Source: Halorussus litoreus (GTDB lineage Archaea > Halobacteriota > Halobacteria > Halobacteriales > Haladaptataceae). Taken from it: DNA of 64,000 nucleotides. The notes beneath the pieces were generated by a model. That model did no database searches. It worked only from the letters and a program-made list of their open reading frames with translations, and was not told where the DNA came from. Position 1 is the stretch's first letter, and every line of letters begins with the position of its first letter. The position numbers and the translations under genes were made by a program. Where the stretch lies: the NCBI RefSeq assembly GCF_003382685.1, contig NZ_KZ859508.1, forward strand, positions 16,891 to 80,890, written 5' to 3'. This document shows positions 44,772-53,353 of this stretch, piece by piece.

Positions 44772-47552
44772 TTAGCTGTTTACGTTCGTGACCCGGACGT
44801 AGACCGGCTTCACGGTCCCGTCATCGAACACCAGCGTGGCGACGAGGTCGGCGTCTGCGGAATCGTCGGTCAACTCGTAGGTGAGTTGGATGTCCCCGCC
44901 GTTGAACGCGCCCATCTCGACGGTGGCGGTGCTTCCACCTGTCACGACTGCCTCCTGCCCTCGCCCTCGATTACCCTGTCGAGCCAACGCGTAGGTCGTG
45001 CCGTCGACCGCGAACGCCTCGTCAAATTTACCGTAGTCCGGCGTCGCGTAGCCGTCGGTCCCGCCCCCGGTTATCCTCACCTCGTCGTCCCCGTTCGGCG
45101 TGTCGAGCGTGCCGACCTGTCGGACGCCGGAGTTTCGGCGTCCAGGTGTGGTCAGGTTGAAGTCAGTGATCCGCACGTCGCTCTCGCCGACGTTTTCGAT
45201 GTCGAACGTGAGGTGGTCACTCTCGCCGGCCGGCGTCGACCCGTCGACCACGCGGATTCGCTCGTCACTCGTCGAGGCGCCGCCGCCCCCGTCACCGTTC
45301 GCCTCGTCTTCGACGACCGTCTGATCGACCACGATGCCGTCGTCGTCCTGCACCTGAACGAGCACCTCGTACTGGTCGCCGATGCTGTACCCCGTGTACG
45401 AGAGGTTCCCCGAGAGCGTGCCGCCCGTCCGCTCGTCGGTCGCGTACGGGCTGTCGGTGTTGAGGAACAGGACCTCGGTCTCCGAGAACTTCTCGGCGGG
45501 GTCGCTGACCTGATAGTCGAGCGCGTACTCGACGTTGTTCGGGTCCAGATCGTACAACGTGGCGGACTGGAGCGTCGGGCTGTCGCCCTCCGTGAGGTCG
45601 TCGTTCCCGCTCGGGTCGGTGCCGTCGGCCGGATCGGTCACCGTCCGGGAGTCGACGAGGTTCCCGTCGGTGTCGAACACCTCGATGGAAATCTCGTAGG
45701 TGTCGCCGCCGGTGTCTCCGTACTCGTCGGACCAGCCGTAGTCGTCGATGTTCAACCGCGAGTCGCTGCTCGTGTACGTCTGATCGCCGTAGCCAGCGTC
45801 GAGGTTCTCGTAGCTCACCCGGACGTAGCCGAAGTTCGCGGTGTTGTCCACGTCGTAGGACACCTCGTACCGGGCCAGCGAGCCGGTCTGACTCTGGTCG
45901 ACGATGGTCGAAGAGAGCGTGGGATCTGGGCCCGGACCGGGACCTGTTGGCGGATCTTCCACCCGAATCTTGATCGGGTCCACGTCGTCGCCGCTGGCCG
46001 CGTACGCCGTGATCGTTCCGTTGGCCTCGGCCACGTCGAGGGTCGTCCCGTTGGTCCCCCCGTCAGTGACGCCCTCGGGCGGCGAGACGCTCCCGAGTGC
46101 GGAGTCGTTGACGGCGTAGTCGACCGTCGTCTGCGAGACGGGATTGCCGTCCTCGGTCACGCGCGCCGTGAGGCTCACGCTCGTCCCCTGATTGGCGTTC
46201 AGCGTACACGCGGTGAACTCCGCGTCGCAGTCGAGGCCCAGACCGGCGGCGTCGGTCCAGTTCACGTCGTACGTGCGATTCCCACCGCCGCCACCGGCCA
46301 GCCCGCTCCCGTCGGCGTTCACCGCGGTCAGGTTGAAGCTCAGGTTGGCGCGCGTGCCGGGCGCGAACGGTCCGCCACCCGGCGGCCCGGCCCCGCTCGG
46401 GACCGAGTCCGTGCCCACGCGAACCTCGACCGGCTCGTTCCCGTCGTCGAAGTCGTCGGGCGCGTCGTAGCTGACGGTCACGCGACCCTCGGCGTCGGTG
46501 GTCAGGTCGGTGAGCTGGTCGCCGTCCTGTCCCTGCGCGGTGATCAGGTCGTCGGCGAAGTCGCTCACCAGCGTGGCGTTCAGCGTCGCGCCCGAGACGG
46601 GGTTGTTGAACCGGTCGCGGACCTCCACGACGAGCTGCTGGCCGCTGTTCTCGGGGACGCTCGCGTTGTTGCCCCGAACGTCGGTGACGTAGTGGGTGCC
46701 GGTCGCGCTCACGTCGGTGCCGACGCCCACCTTCGCCAATCGGAGTTCGTACGTCGCGGGTTCGAGTACGACCTCGACCGCGCTCCGGCCGGGAACGGGG
46801 TCGACCGCCAGGACGTACCGGTCGTCGCTTCCGGCCCCGTCGATCTGGTCGGCGAGCAGTTCCTCCCACTCGCTGGCCGGGCGCTTTGTCGGCACGACCA
46901 CCGAGACGGTGGCGGTCTCGTTGCTGACCGTCACGGTCCGGACCGCGGGACTGATCGCCCGGAGGTCGACCGACGCGGTCCCGCTCCCGGCCTCGTCGTA
47001 GCTCCCGTTCAGCGCGACGAGCGAGATGGCGTTCCCCTCTATGAGGCGCTGACCGCCGAGGGTGATGTTCGCGCTCTCGAAGCGGTTGTAGAGAACGCCG
47101 CCCCGATAGGTGGTCGTCGGCGGGTTCTGATAGACGTGGTAGCCGGGGTCGTAGACCAGCCCGCGCGTCGAGAAGCTCCGCGAGTCGCCGGTCCAGTAGT
47201 CGCCGGTCTCGCCCGCGGCCTCGGCGTTCACGATCTTCGCGTTCGCCGGCGGCGTGGTTTCGAGGCTCCCGGCCGGCGGCGGCGGGTTCACGAAGAACGC
47301 CCGGACCGGGTAGCGGGTGCCCAGCGCCACCGACGACGAGCCTCCGCTTCCGGAGACTGCAGTCCGGTGGATCTCGTCGCGGAGGTCCTGGAGTTCGCTC
47401 TGGACCTGCTGGTTGTGGTCGAACTCCACCTCCTCGTTCTGCTGGGGGACGACCGACGCCTGATACGTCGAGAGAAGCACTATCAGTACTGCGAACAGCA
47501 ACACGGTCCCGATTTGGACCGTCACACCACGGTCGTCGGTTCGCAGTTGCAC
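44772..47552 (-). CDS. Large surface protein with pilin-like N-terminal anchor and Ig-like repeats
   Basis: This is a 926-residue cell-surface protein. The N-terminus (RTDDRGVTVQIGTVLLFAVL) is one hydrophobic helix after a short charged leader, like haloarchaeal pilin-type proteins. An ectodomain of about 880 residues follows. It includes Big_1-like Ig domains near 285-400 and 430-520 (NSGQQLVVEVRDRFNNPVSG). Two homologous domains of about 100 residues come near 545-640 and 650-750 (YEVSYDV..., YALDYQV..., each ending with a DG-V-D-TV motif). A beta-rich C-terminus ends YVRVTNVNS without a sorting signal. Several N-x-T sequons are present. It is probably an adhesin or envelope component. Confidence 0.8.
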   Translation of the reverse strand: MQLRTDDRGVTVQIGTVLLFAVLIVLLSTYQASVVPQQNEEVEFDHNQQVQSELQDLRDEIHRTAVSGSGGSSSVALGTRYPVRAFFVNPPPPAGSLETTPPANAKIVNAEAAGETGDYWTGDSRSFSTRGLVYDPGYHVYQNPPTTTYRGGVLYNRFESANITLGGQRLIEGNAISLVALNGSYDEAGSGTASVDLRAISPAVRTVTVSNETATVSVVVPTKRPASEWEELLADQIDGAGSDDRYVLAVDPVPGRSAVEVVLEPATYELRLAKVGVGTDVSATGTHYVTDVRGNNASVPENSGQQLVVEVRDRFNNPVSGATLNATLVSDFADDLITAQGQDGDQLTDLTTDAEGRVTVSYDAPDDFDDGNEPVEVRVGTDSVPSGAGPPGGGPFAPGTRANLSFNLTAVNADGSGLAGGGGGNRTYDVNWTDAAGLGLDCDAEFTACTLNANQGTSVSLTARVTEDGNPVSQTTVDYAVNDSALGSVSPPEGVTDGGTNGTTLDVAEANGTITAYAASGDDVDPIKIRVEDPPTGPGPGPDPTLSSTIVDQSQTGSLARYEVSYDVDNTANFGYVRVSYENLDAGYGDQTYTSSDSRLNIDDYGWSDEYGDTGGDTYEISIEVFDTDGNLVDSRTVTDPADGTDPSGNDDLTEGDSPTLQSATLYDLDPNNVEYALDYQVSDPAEKFSETEVLFLNTDSPYATDERTGGTLSGNLSYTGYSIGDQYEVLVQVQDDDGIVVDQTVVEDEANGDGGGGASTSDERIRVVDGSTPAGESDHLTFDIENVGESDVRITDFNLTTPGRRNSGVRQVGTLDTPNGDDEVRITGGGTDGYATPDYGKFDEAFAVDGTTYALARQGNRGRGQEAVVTGGSTATVEMGAFNGGDIQLTYELTDDSADADLVATLVFDDGTVKPVYVRVTNVNS

Positions 47553-47794
47553 TATCCGATTTCTTTCATCCGGGGTAGTTAAAAATAGCGTCTGACCCGT
47601 CTGCCGCTGGACTTCTGGGGTACGATAGCGCGAGCGCCCGTTCTTTAAGATTCAAACGCGGGACGAACTCCGCGAGGAAGGCGGCGATTGGTCGGGCGAA
47701 CGCGGGGTGAAGCGATGGCGGTCGACGCGCTCGTCGTAGACACCTCGGTCGTCAATGAGTAGTTCGTCAAGCTCTCCGCGACCGCAGGATAGCC

Positions 47795-48382
47795 TTACTC
47801 CTCCTCGTCTTCCTCTTCGACGACCTCGGGGTCGCTCATCGCGCTCTGGAGGCTGTCGAGGCCGTTGATCCACTCGGTGACGAGGCCGTACTCCAGTTCC
47901 TCGGTCACGGACATGTCCAGTTCCTCGCCGTCGATGATGCGCGTCCCGGCGGCCGCGACCAGTCCGAGCGCCGAGTCGAGGTCCTCGGCCTCCTCGGCCT
48001 TGCCAGCCTCGATCACGTACTGCTCGACGTTCGCCTCGTCGGCGGGGCCGTCGGCGACGTACTGCTCGGCCGCGTAGAAGACGCAGACCAGGCTCGTCTG
48101 GACGCCGTCGATAAGCATGGCCTTCTCGTCGTCGTCGAACGCCACCTCGTCGAGGACGACCTCGCGGATGTCTTCGAGTTCGTCGAGGGCTTCCTCCTCG
48201 TCGATGGCGTCGTCGTCGTACGCAGTGACGATCTTTGCGACCGCGATAGCAACGTCGTCCTGCAGGTTGAGGAGGAGGCGGGCCGAGTCCTCGTCCTCTG
48301 GATCGATGTCCTCCTCGCGGATTCGGTCGAGCCAGTTCTGCCAGCGTTCGTCGGAGTAGAATTCCTCCGGGGGCGCGCTCAT
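47795..48382 (-). CDS. DUF2150 family protein
   Basis: This 195-residue acidic, soluble, helical protein opens MSAPPEEFYSDERWQNWLDR, a signature-like start of the archaeal DUF2150 family. A helical body follows (LLLNLQDDVAIAVAKIVTAY, FYAAEQYVADGPADEANVEQ), and the tail is very acidic (VVEEEDEEE). I chose the ATG at 48382 because it begins at this conserved start; nine extra codons upstream are possible. The function is unknown. It precedes nothing on the same strand and is separated from the TatD-like gene by 71 bases. Confidence 0.87.
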   Translation of the reverse strand: MSAPPEEFYSDERWQNWLDRIREEDIDPEDEDSARLLLNLQDDVAIAVAKIVTAYDDDAIDEEEALDELEDIREVVLDEVAFDDDEKAMLIDGVQTSLVCVFYAAEQYVADGPADEANVEQYVIEAGKAEEAEDLDSALGLVAAAGTRIIDGEELDMSVTEELEYGLVTEWINGLDSLQSAMSDPEVVEEEDEEE

Positions 48383-48453
48383 GTCTTCTCCGAGTGTTGC
48401 GCGCCCCATATGCCTTTCTCTTAGGCTCGGCCGGTGGGTACGTCGCTGCGCTC

Positions 48454-49305
48454 TTACCTGTCCAGCGTCGCCTCGGTGTCGACGCCGTACACGCGCTCGG
48501 GCGTCTCGACGTGGGCGTTCCGAATGGCGTCACCGTAGCCCTGCTCGCGCATCCAGCGCACCCGCCGGGGCACCGTCTTCGGACCCATCACCGCTCCCGG
48601 GCGGTCGGGGTCGTCCACGAAGTCGGTCTCCATCAGGAACGGCTCGCCGCGCTCGGCCGCCACGTCGAGTCGGTCCTTCTCGCTCATCACGCTCGGGGTC
48701 GGCCCGACGAGTTCGCCCCCGGCGTAGTGCTTGACGACCTTCCGGGGGTCGAGCCCCGCCGCCTCGGCCCAGTCGGCGATTTCGGTCAGGTCCTCGCTGG
48801 CCTCGGTGTGGAGCTGGACCGCGCAGTCGCGCTCGGCGGCGAGTTCGAGCCCGTGGCGCAGCACTGCGTTCGAGGCCTCCCACACCGGCTCGCTGGTGTC
48901 GTAATGTGGGCGACCGGTCTTGAGCGCGAGTGCGTCGTTCGAATCGACGTACTCCGCCGCCACGTCGAGCCCGGCCTGCATCAGCTCGCGGGCTTCGTCG
49001 GGCGAGAACCCGCGGTCGTCGACTAACTTCGAGACGAGGCCGGGGTGGACCCCCAGCACGGGCCACGCCCGACCGTCGAGTAGCTCGTTCGCGCGCGCGA
49101 CCACTTCGAGCGTCGTCTCGAACACCGGTCGGAAGTCCTCGCCCGTCTCGACCTCGTGGCCGAGTAGCCACGACGGTTTGTTCACCACGAGCAGGTGGGT
49201 CCCGCCGCTCCGCGCGAAGTCCTTCACCGCTTCGAGGCCGCGACCGTGCTCGGGGTCGAGGTGGAGGTGGTCGTCGAGTACGGGGGTTCCGAGGTCGTCA
49301 CTCAT
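48454..49305 (-). CDS. TatD-like metal-dependent hydrolase
   Basis: This 283-residue amidohydrolase-fold protein has the metal-binding start DDHLHLDP (residues 10-17, His-x-His). A later His is in VQLHTEASEDLTEI, a further one in VVKHYAGGEL, and the final Asp in METDFVDDPDRPG. It is related to TatD deoxyribonucleases but belongs to the archaeal branch with a longer insertion after the first strand, so DNase activity is not assured. The ATG at 49305 was chosen because the frame above it runs through the dispersed-repeat array and is not coding. Confidence 0.88.
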   Translation of the reverse strand: MSDDLGTPVLDDHLHLDPEHGRGLEAVKDFARSGGTHLLVVNKPSWLLGHEVETGEDFRPVFETTLEVVARANELLDGRAWPVLGVHPGLVSKLVDDRGFSPDEARELMQAGLDVAAEYVDSNDALALKTGRPHYDTSEPVWEASNAVLRHGLELAAERDCAVQLHTEASEDLTEIADWAEAAGLDPRKVVKHYAGGELVGPTPSVMSEKDRLDVAAERGEPFLMETDFVDDPDRPGAVMGPKTVPRRVRWMREQGYGDAIRNAHVETPERVYGVDTEATLDR

Positions 49306-49365
49306 GCGCGAGGATTGGGTCGTGCAAGGCAAAGTTTCGGCGGTTCGCTCGCGCTGGCCTGTCCT

Positions 49366-49470
49366 TGCACCCGGCGCGCGTTTGGGCGCGGCGCACGAAC
49401 GCGCCGCGCCCTGGCGTGCGAGGGACGAGCGAACACAGTGAGCGAGGAGGCTGGGGAGGTCTGAGGATTG
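49366..49470 (+). repeat. Dispersed intergenic repeat, copy G
   Basis: The GC-rich outer part has a strong hairpin GGGCGCGGCGC-ACGAAC-GCGCCGCGCCC (about 49384-49411). GCGAGGGACGAGCGAACACA and the exact core GGCTGGGGAGGTCTGAGG (49449-49466) follow. The core runs directly into the 17-bp tandem array. The gap 49306-49797 holds no gene. Confidence 0.8.
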
Positions 49471-49620
49471 CGGTAGCGGTGCAGTCGCGGTAGCGGTGCA
49501 GTCGCGGTAGCGGTGCAGTCGCGGTAGCGGTGCAGTCGCGGTAGCGGTGCAGTCGCGGTAGCGGTGCAGTCGCGGTAGCCGTGCAGTCGCGGTAGCGGTG
49601 CAGTCGCGGTAGCGGTGCTG
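49470..49620. repeat. 17-bp tandem array, about 8.8 copies
   Basis: The unit GCGGTAGCGGTGCAGTC is repeated almost perfectly from 49470 (one unit has GCC for GCG). It is the GCGGT simple-repeat arm of dispersed repeat copy G, here expanded into a long array. After it come two CAGTAGCTAGCG motifs (49641-49681). There are no spacers, so it is not a CRISPR. Confidence 0.92.
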
Positions 49621-49797
49621 TACGGTCACCCTATGCCTCGGCAGTAGCTAGCGTCACGCCGTTGCCGACAGTAGCTAGCGCTCTCGAATCAGAACGAGTT
49701 CACAGCGGGGGCGTAGCGGTAGTGTACAGACAGACAACTGGAACTCCACGGACTCGCCCCGAGAGAGTAATTAGACCCCGTGCACACACGTACGCAC

Positions 49798-50328
49798 GTG
49801 ACTGACGAGAGCGACCCCGACGAATCTGACGGCAACGACTCGGACGCCGACCCGCGAGCGGTCCGGTCGCTCGCCGTCACGGCCGACGACGTGGTGGCGG
49901 CGTACGAGGCTCGCCAGCGGGGAACGCGCCGGACCGTCCTCCGAGTGACGCCACCCTTCTCAGGGCGGATGCGCGCGCGACTGCACGAAGCCGGGGTGGA
50001 GAGAGCCGAACTGGAGAGCGCGGGAGACGGCGATTCGGACGCTCGGACCGACCTTGACCCGGCGACCGGTACGCTCCACGTCCCGCCGTCGCGGTTCGTC
50101 GACGAGGACGCTATTTCATCCTATCCCGACCCCGACGAGACGGAGGACGCACTTCGGGAGAACCCGGACGTCGAATTCTCGGTGGAGCTTCATCGCGAGC
50201 GCCACGTCGAGGCGGTCACGGCGTGGCGCGAGTCTGTGGGTGGGGCTATTGTGGATGAGTTGGTCCTCCGGCTGCCGGACGGGACGCACGAGGTCAGGGT
50301 GTCGGCGTTAGGAGATTCTGAGGAGTGA
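49798..50328 (+). CDS. Acidic protein of unknown function
   Basis: This 176-residue protein begins with an acidic leader (MTDESDPDESDGNDSDADPR, starting with the GTG at 49798). A mixed alpha/beta domain follows (VTADDVVAAYEARQRGTRRT, VLRVTPPFSGRMRARLHEAG). The last part is strand-rich (VEFSVELHRERHVEAVTAWR, VDELVLRLPDGTHEVRVSAL). It looks like a real, conserved-type haloarchaeal protein by codon usage, but I do not recognise the family. It is flanked by dispersed repeats G and H. Another GTG at 49780 would add six residues. Confidence 0.75.
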   Translation: MTDESDPDESDGNDSDADPRAVRSLAVTADDVVAAYEARQRGTRRTVLRVTPPFSGRMRARLHEAGVERAELESAGDGDSDARTDLDPATGTLHVPPSRFVDEDAISSYPDPDETEDALRENPDVEFSVELHRERHVEAVTAWRESVGGAIVDELVLRLPDGTHEVRVSALGDSEE

Positions 50329-50439
50329 TTTCGCACGGTTGGTTGCGGTGAGCGGTCGAGTCTTTCGGAACTGAGACCTATCGCGACTGCTCGGCACTGC
50401 ACCGTGACTCCTGGGCACCGCGACCGCGAACGACGTCGA

Positions 50440-50710
50440 GTGTGACACGGAGCTCGCTTCTGCTTGCGCACGGCGTGACCGCACCGCGACCGCGGGCCTC
50501 GGACCTCCCCAGCCTCCTGCGTTGTCTGCGAACTACGTTCGCAGATCAGCGAGACGCGAAGCGTCTCGCAAGCCTCGGTCGCGTCGCTCCACTGTCTCCA
50601 GAAATCGGAGATTTCTGGGATGACGAAAATCTCCGATTTTCGAACCACGCTACTCGTCCCTCGCGCTTGGGCGGGGCGCATGAACGCACCCCGCCAGCGC
50701 GCGCCGCGTG
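50440..50710 (-). repeat. Dispersed intergenic repeat, copy H (inverted, palindrome-rich)
   Basis: This copy lies in the 494-base gap 50329-50822. CCTCGGACCTCCCCAGCC (50497-50514) is the reverse complement of the core with one change. Simple repeats GACCGCACCGCGACCGCGGG lie on its left. A run of four perfect hairpins (50526-50642) lies on its right, followed by GTCCCTCGCGCTTGGGCGGG and the GC-rich outer part. No gene is seen. Confidence 0.8.
50526..50642. repeat. Four consecutive perfect hairpins with three-base loops
   Basis: CTGCGAAC-TAC-GTTCGCAG (50526-50544), GCGAGACGC-GAA-GCGTCTCGC (50549-50569), CCAGAAATC-GGA-GATTTCTGG (50598-50618) and CGAAAATC-TCC-GATTTTCG (50624-50642) are each perfect. 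The third and fourth are also largely complementary to each other around AATCGGAGATT. Confidence 0.9.
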
Positions 50711-50822
50711 GAAAATCGAAACCAGCGCGACCACTGGAGAAATCGCCCCGGTTTTCGCTGAATTGGAAACCCAGAATCGAGAGAACGGCGTCGAGAGGAG
50801 CAGAGCGACGAACTCCGGTCGT

Positions 50823-51350
50823 TCACTCTTCGACAACGTACGCCTCGTGGGCCGCGTTCCGGAGCGCGTCCGACCGGCCGTACTCGCCCGGCGCGAGCGC
50901 GACGGTCCGGACGCCGTTGCGCGCGGCCTTCTCCAGCACGGGCTTGAAGTCGGTGTCCCGCGAGGCGATGGCGAGCACGTCGACGCCGTCGCCGAGCGCG
51001 AACTCCGTGGCGTCGACCGCCAGTTTCACGTCCACGTCGCCGCTGGTTACCGTGACCTCGTACCCGCGGGCCTCCGCGGCCTGGATCAGCCCCGGCGTGG
51101 CGTGCTCGTCGAGGTAGAGCCGCGTCGCGGTGAGCCTGCCCTGCTCGTCGGCGACGGCCCGCACGTCGTCCAGATCCACGTCGAACTCCTCGCGGAGCAC
51201 GTTCGGGCCGTCCACGAACAGCGCGACGGTCGGCCCGTCGGCGCGGCCGGTAGCGCCGTCGCTGACGGTCGAACCCTCGCCGACCGCCCCCTCCTCGCCC
51301 GAACCATCACCGACCGGGTCGTCGCCGAACAGCGAACGCAGCCGTTGCAT
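50823..51350 (-). CDS. NYN/PIN-like domain protein
   Basis: This 175-residue protein has a disordered acidic N-terminus (about 1-40) and an NYN domain (about 41-170). Its acidic metal-site residues are in VALFVDGPNVLREEF, GDVDVKLAVDATEFAL and VLAIASRDTDFKPVLEKA. These Asp residues correspond to the Mg2+-dependent RNase site of NYN/PIN proteins, so it is probably an RNase or RNA-processing factor, of the small archaeal group once called TIGR00288. Monocistronic. Confidence 0.88.
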   Translation of the reverse strand: MQRLRSLFGDDPVGDGSGEEGAVGEGSTVSDGATGRADGPTVALFVDGPNVLREEFDVDLDDVRAVADEQGRLTATRLYLDEHATPGLIQAAEARGYEVTVTSGDVDVKLAVDATEFALGDGVDVLAIASRDTDFKPVLEKAARNGVRTVALAPGEYGRSDALRNAAHEAYVVEE

Positions 51351-51531
51351 ACCCCGGCGTAGACCCCGTCCCGGTTTAGCGGTGCCGGTCCGGCCCGCGC
51401 TGACGATAGGTCGCGACCGACTGCCACCGCCGGCTTCGCCGTCGGAGAAACCGGCAACCGCAGCCGTATCTTTCCGAGCACCTAATCTAATAAATAAATG
51501 CCGAGCAGGTTCATTACAGTTAAGATTAAGA

Positions 51532-51539
51532 TTTAAATA
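51532..51539 (+). promoter_or_regulatory. TATA box of the halolysin gene
   Basis: TTTAAATA lies 28-35 bases before the ATG at 51567, in a markedly AT-rich stretch (TTAAGATTAAGATTTAAATA). The spacing fits a leaderless or nearly leaderless transcript. Confidence 0.6.
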
Positions 51540-51566
51540 ACTTCAATTCTTGGTGACTAATGCAGC

Positions 51567-53153
51567 ATGTCAGACGACAGCTCTCAGCGATTCGACCGTC
51601 GTACGTTCCTCAAGGCCTCCGGTGCGGTCGGTGCGGCAGCCGCACTCGGTGGCGTAACGGCAGCGACTCCCGGACGCGAACCCGGCCCGAAGAAAGACGA
51701 GATCGTCGTCGGCGTCTCCGCCGGTGCTGGTGACGTCGAGGGCACCGTCGCCCAGCACGTCCCCGGCAACGCCGAGATCGTCCACAAGAACGACACCCTC
51801 CGGTACGTCTCGGTCAAGTTCCCCGAGAAGGCCGCCGACGTGGCCCGCCAGAACTTCGTCGAGGCCGTCACGAAGAAGGAGGGCATCAAGTACGCCGAGC
51901 CCAACGCGACCTATCACGCGCTGGCCACCCCGAACGACCCGCAGTTCGGCAGCCAGTACGCGCCCCAGCAGGTCGAGGCTCCCGCCGCGTGGGACACCAC
52001 GCAGGGTGACTCGAACGTCACCATCGCGGTCGTGGACACCGGCGCGCAGTACGACCACCCGGACCTCGCGGCCAACTACCGTTCCAACCCCGGCAAGGAC
52101 TTCGCCGACAGCGACTCGGACCCCGCGCCGGACGTGCCCAACGACGAGTACCACGCGACCCACGTCTCCGGCTGTGCCTCCGCGGTCATCGACAACGGCA
52201 CCGGCGTCGCGGGCCAGAGCAACTCCACGCTCATCAACGGTCGCGCGCTCGACGAGAGCGGCGGCGGCTCGCTCACGGACATCGCCGACGCCATCGAGTG
52301 GGCGGCCGACGAGGGCGCGGACATCATCAATCTCTCGCTGGGTGGCGGCGGCTCGAACACCACGATGCAGTCCGCCGTCCAGTACGCGACCAGCAACGGC
52401 GCGCTCGTCATGGCTGCCGCCGGTAACAGCGGCTCGCAGGGCGTCAGCTACCCGGCCGCTTACAGCGAGTGCGTCGCCATCTCCGCGGTGAACTCCAACG
52501 AGCAACTCGCCAGCTTCTCGCAGTACGGCAGCAGCGTCGAGCTCTGCGCGCCCGGCGTCGACGTGCTCTCGACCACGACCCAGACCCGCGGCTCCTACGA
52601 GGAGCTGTCGGGGACCTCGATGGCGACCCCCGTCGCCTCGGGCGTGGCCGGACTCGCGCTCGCCCAGTGGGACCTGACCAACTCCGAACTCCGGAGCCAC
52701 CTCAAGAACACGGCGACGGACATCGGCCTCTCGTCGGACGAGCAGGGTAGCGGACAGGTCAACGCGCTCAACGCCGTCACCACGCAGCCCGGCGACGGCG
52801 GTGGCGACGATCCGGGCGGAAACCCCGGCGACGGCACCAGCTCCGAGACCGTCAGCGGCTCGCTGTCGGGCTACTGGGACTACGAGGACTGGACGTGGGA
52901 GTGGGATTTCTCCAGCCCCAGCCAGATCGTCGTCGAACTCGACGGCCCGGCGGGTGCGGACTTCGACCTCTACATCAACGAGGGCACCACCCAGAACGCC
53001 GGCCCCAGCAACTACGACTACCAGTCGATCACCACGGACAGCCAGGAGACCATCACCGTCACGGCCCCCGACACGTCGACGCCGCTCCAGATCGACGTCG
53101 ACTCCTACAGCGGCTCGGGGAGCTACGACCTGACGATCACCGAGTACGAGTAA
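51567..53153 (+). CDS. Halolysin, Tat-exported subtilisin-like serine protease
   Basis: This is a 528-residue secreted S8 protease. It has a Tat signal RRTFLKASGAVGAAAALGGV at residues 11-30, a propeptide (inhibitor I9-like, about 45-118: EIVVGVSAGAGDVEGTVAQH) and a catalytic domain at about 122-400. The triad is Asp157 (VVDTGAQYDHPD), His199 (HATHVSG) and Ser351 (GTSMATP), with oxyanion Asn287 in AAAGNSG. A Gly/Asp linker and a C-terminal PPC-like domain (about 425-528, DLYINEGTTQ, YDLTITEYE) follow, as in known halolysins. It probably folds before export and matures outside. It has its own promoter. Confidence 0.95.
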   Translation: MSDDSSQRFDRRTFLKASGAVGAAAALGGVTAATPGREPGPKKDEIVVGVSAGAGDVEGTVAQHVPGNAEIVHKNDTLRYVSVKFPEKAADVARQNFVEAVTKKEGIKYAEPNATYHALATPNDPQFGSQYAPQQVEAPAAWDTTQGDSNVTIAVVDTGAQYDHPDLAANYRSNPGKDFADSDSDPAPDVPNDEYHATHVSGCASAVIDNGTGVAGQSNSTLINGRALDESGGGSLTDIADAIEWAADEGADIINLSLGGGGSNTTMQSAVQYATSNGALVMAAAGNSGSQGVSYPAAYSECVAISAVNSNEQLASFSQYGSSVELCAPGVDVLSTTTQTRGSYEELSGTSMATPVASGVAGLALAQWDLTNSELRSHLKNTATDIGLSSDEQGSGQVNALNAVTTQPGDGGGDDPGGNPGDGTSSETVSGSLSGYWDYEDWTWEWDFSSPSQIVVELDGPAGADFDLYINEGTTQNAGPSNYDYQSITTDSQETITVTAPDTSTPLQIDVDSYSGSGSYDLTITEYE

Positions 53154-53353
53154 TCGGGTCGTCGGAAACCTCGACTCCTCGGAAACGCGACTCGAAGCGA
53201 GTGCCATGACACTCGCCGAGAGAGCTGTAACACCTTGATAGCGACGACTCCGGCCTTCAAATTGGGCCGGTCGTCGCCCTGCCAAGGTTCAAATAGGGGA
53301 AGGAACCAGTAACCCCCGACCGGCGCACGAAACGCACCAGCCGGTCCGATACA

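Noticed and set aside
44886..47582. An 898-codon open frame on the plus strand opposite the large surface protein
   Set aside because: It is the antisense frame of a GC-rich gene: the translation is Val/Arg/Asp-rich without motifs, whereas the minus strand has a pilin-like start, Ig-like domains and sequons.
49470..49620. Regular array that might be a CRISPR
   Set aside because: Units are 17 bp and directly joined, with no unique spacers, and no cas genes are present.
49305..49629. N-terminal extension of the TatD-like protein through the 17-bp array
   Set aside because: The extension would be repetitive (HRYRDCTATATA) and cross the dispersed repeat core; the ATG at 49305 begins the real domain.
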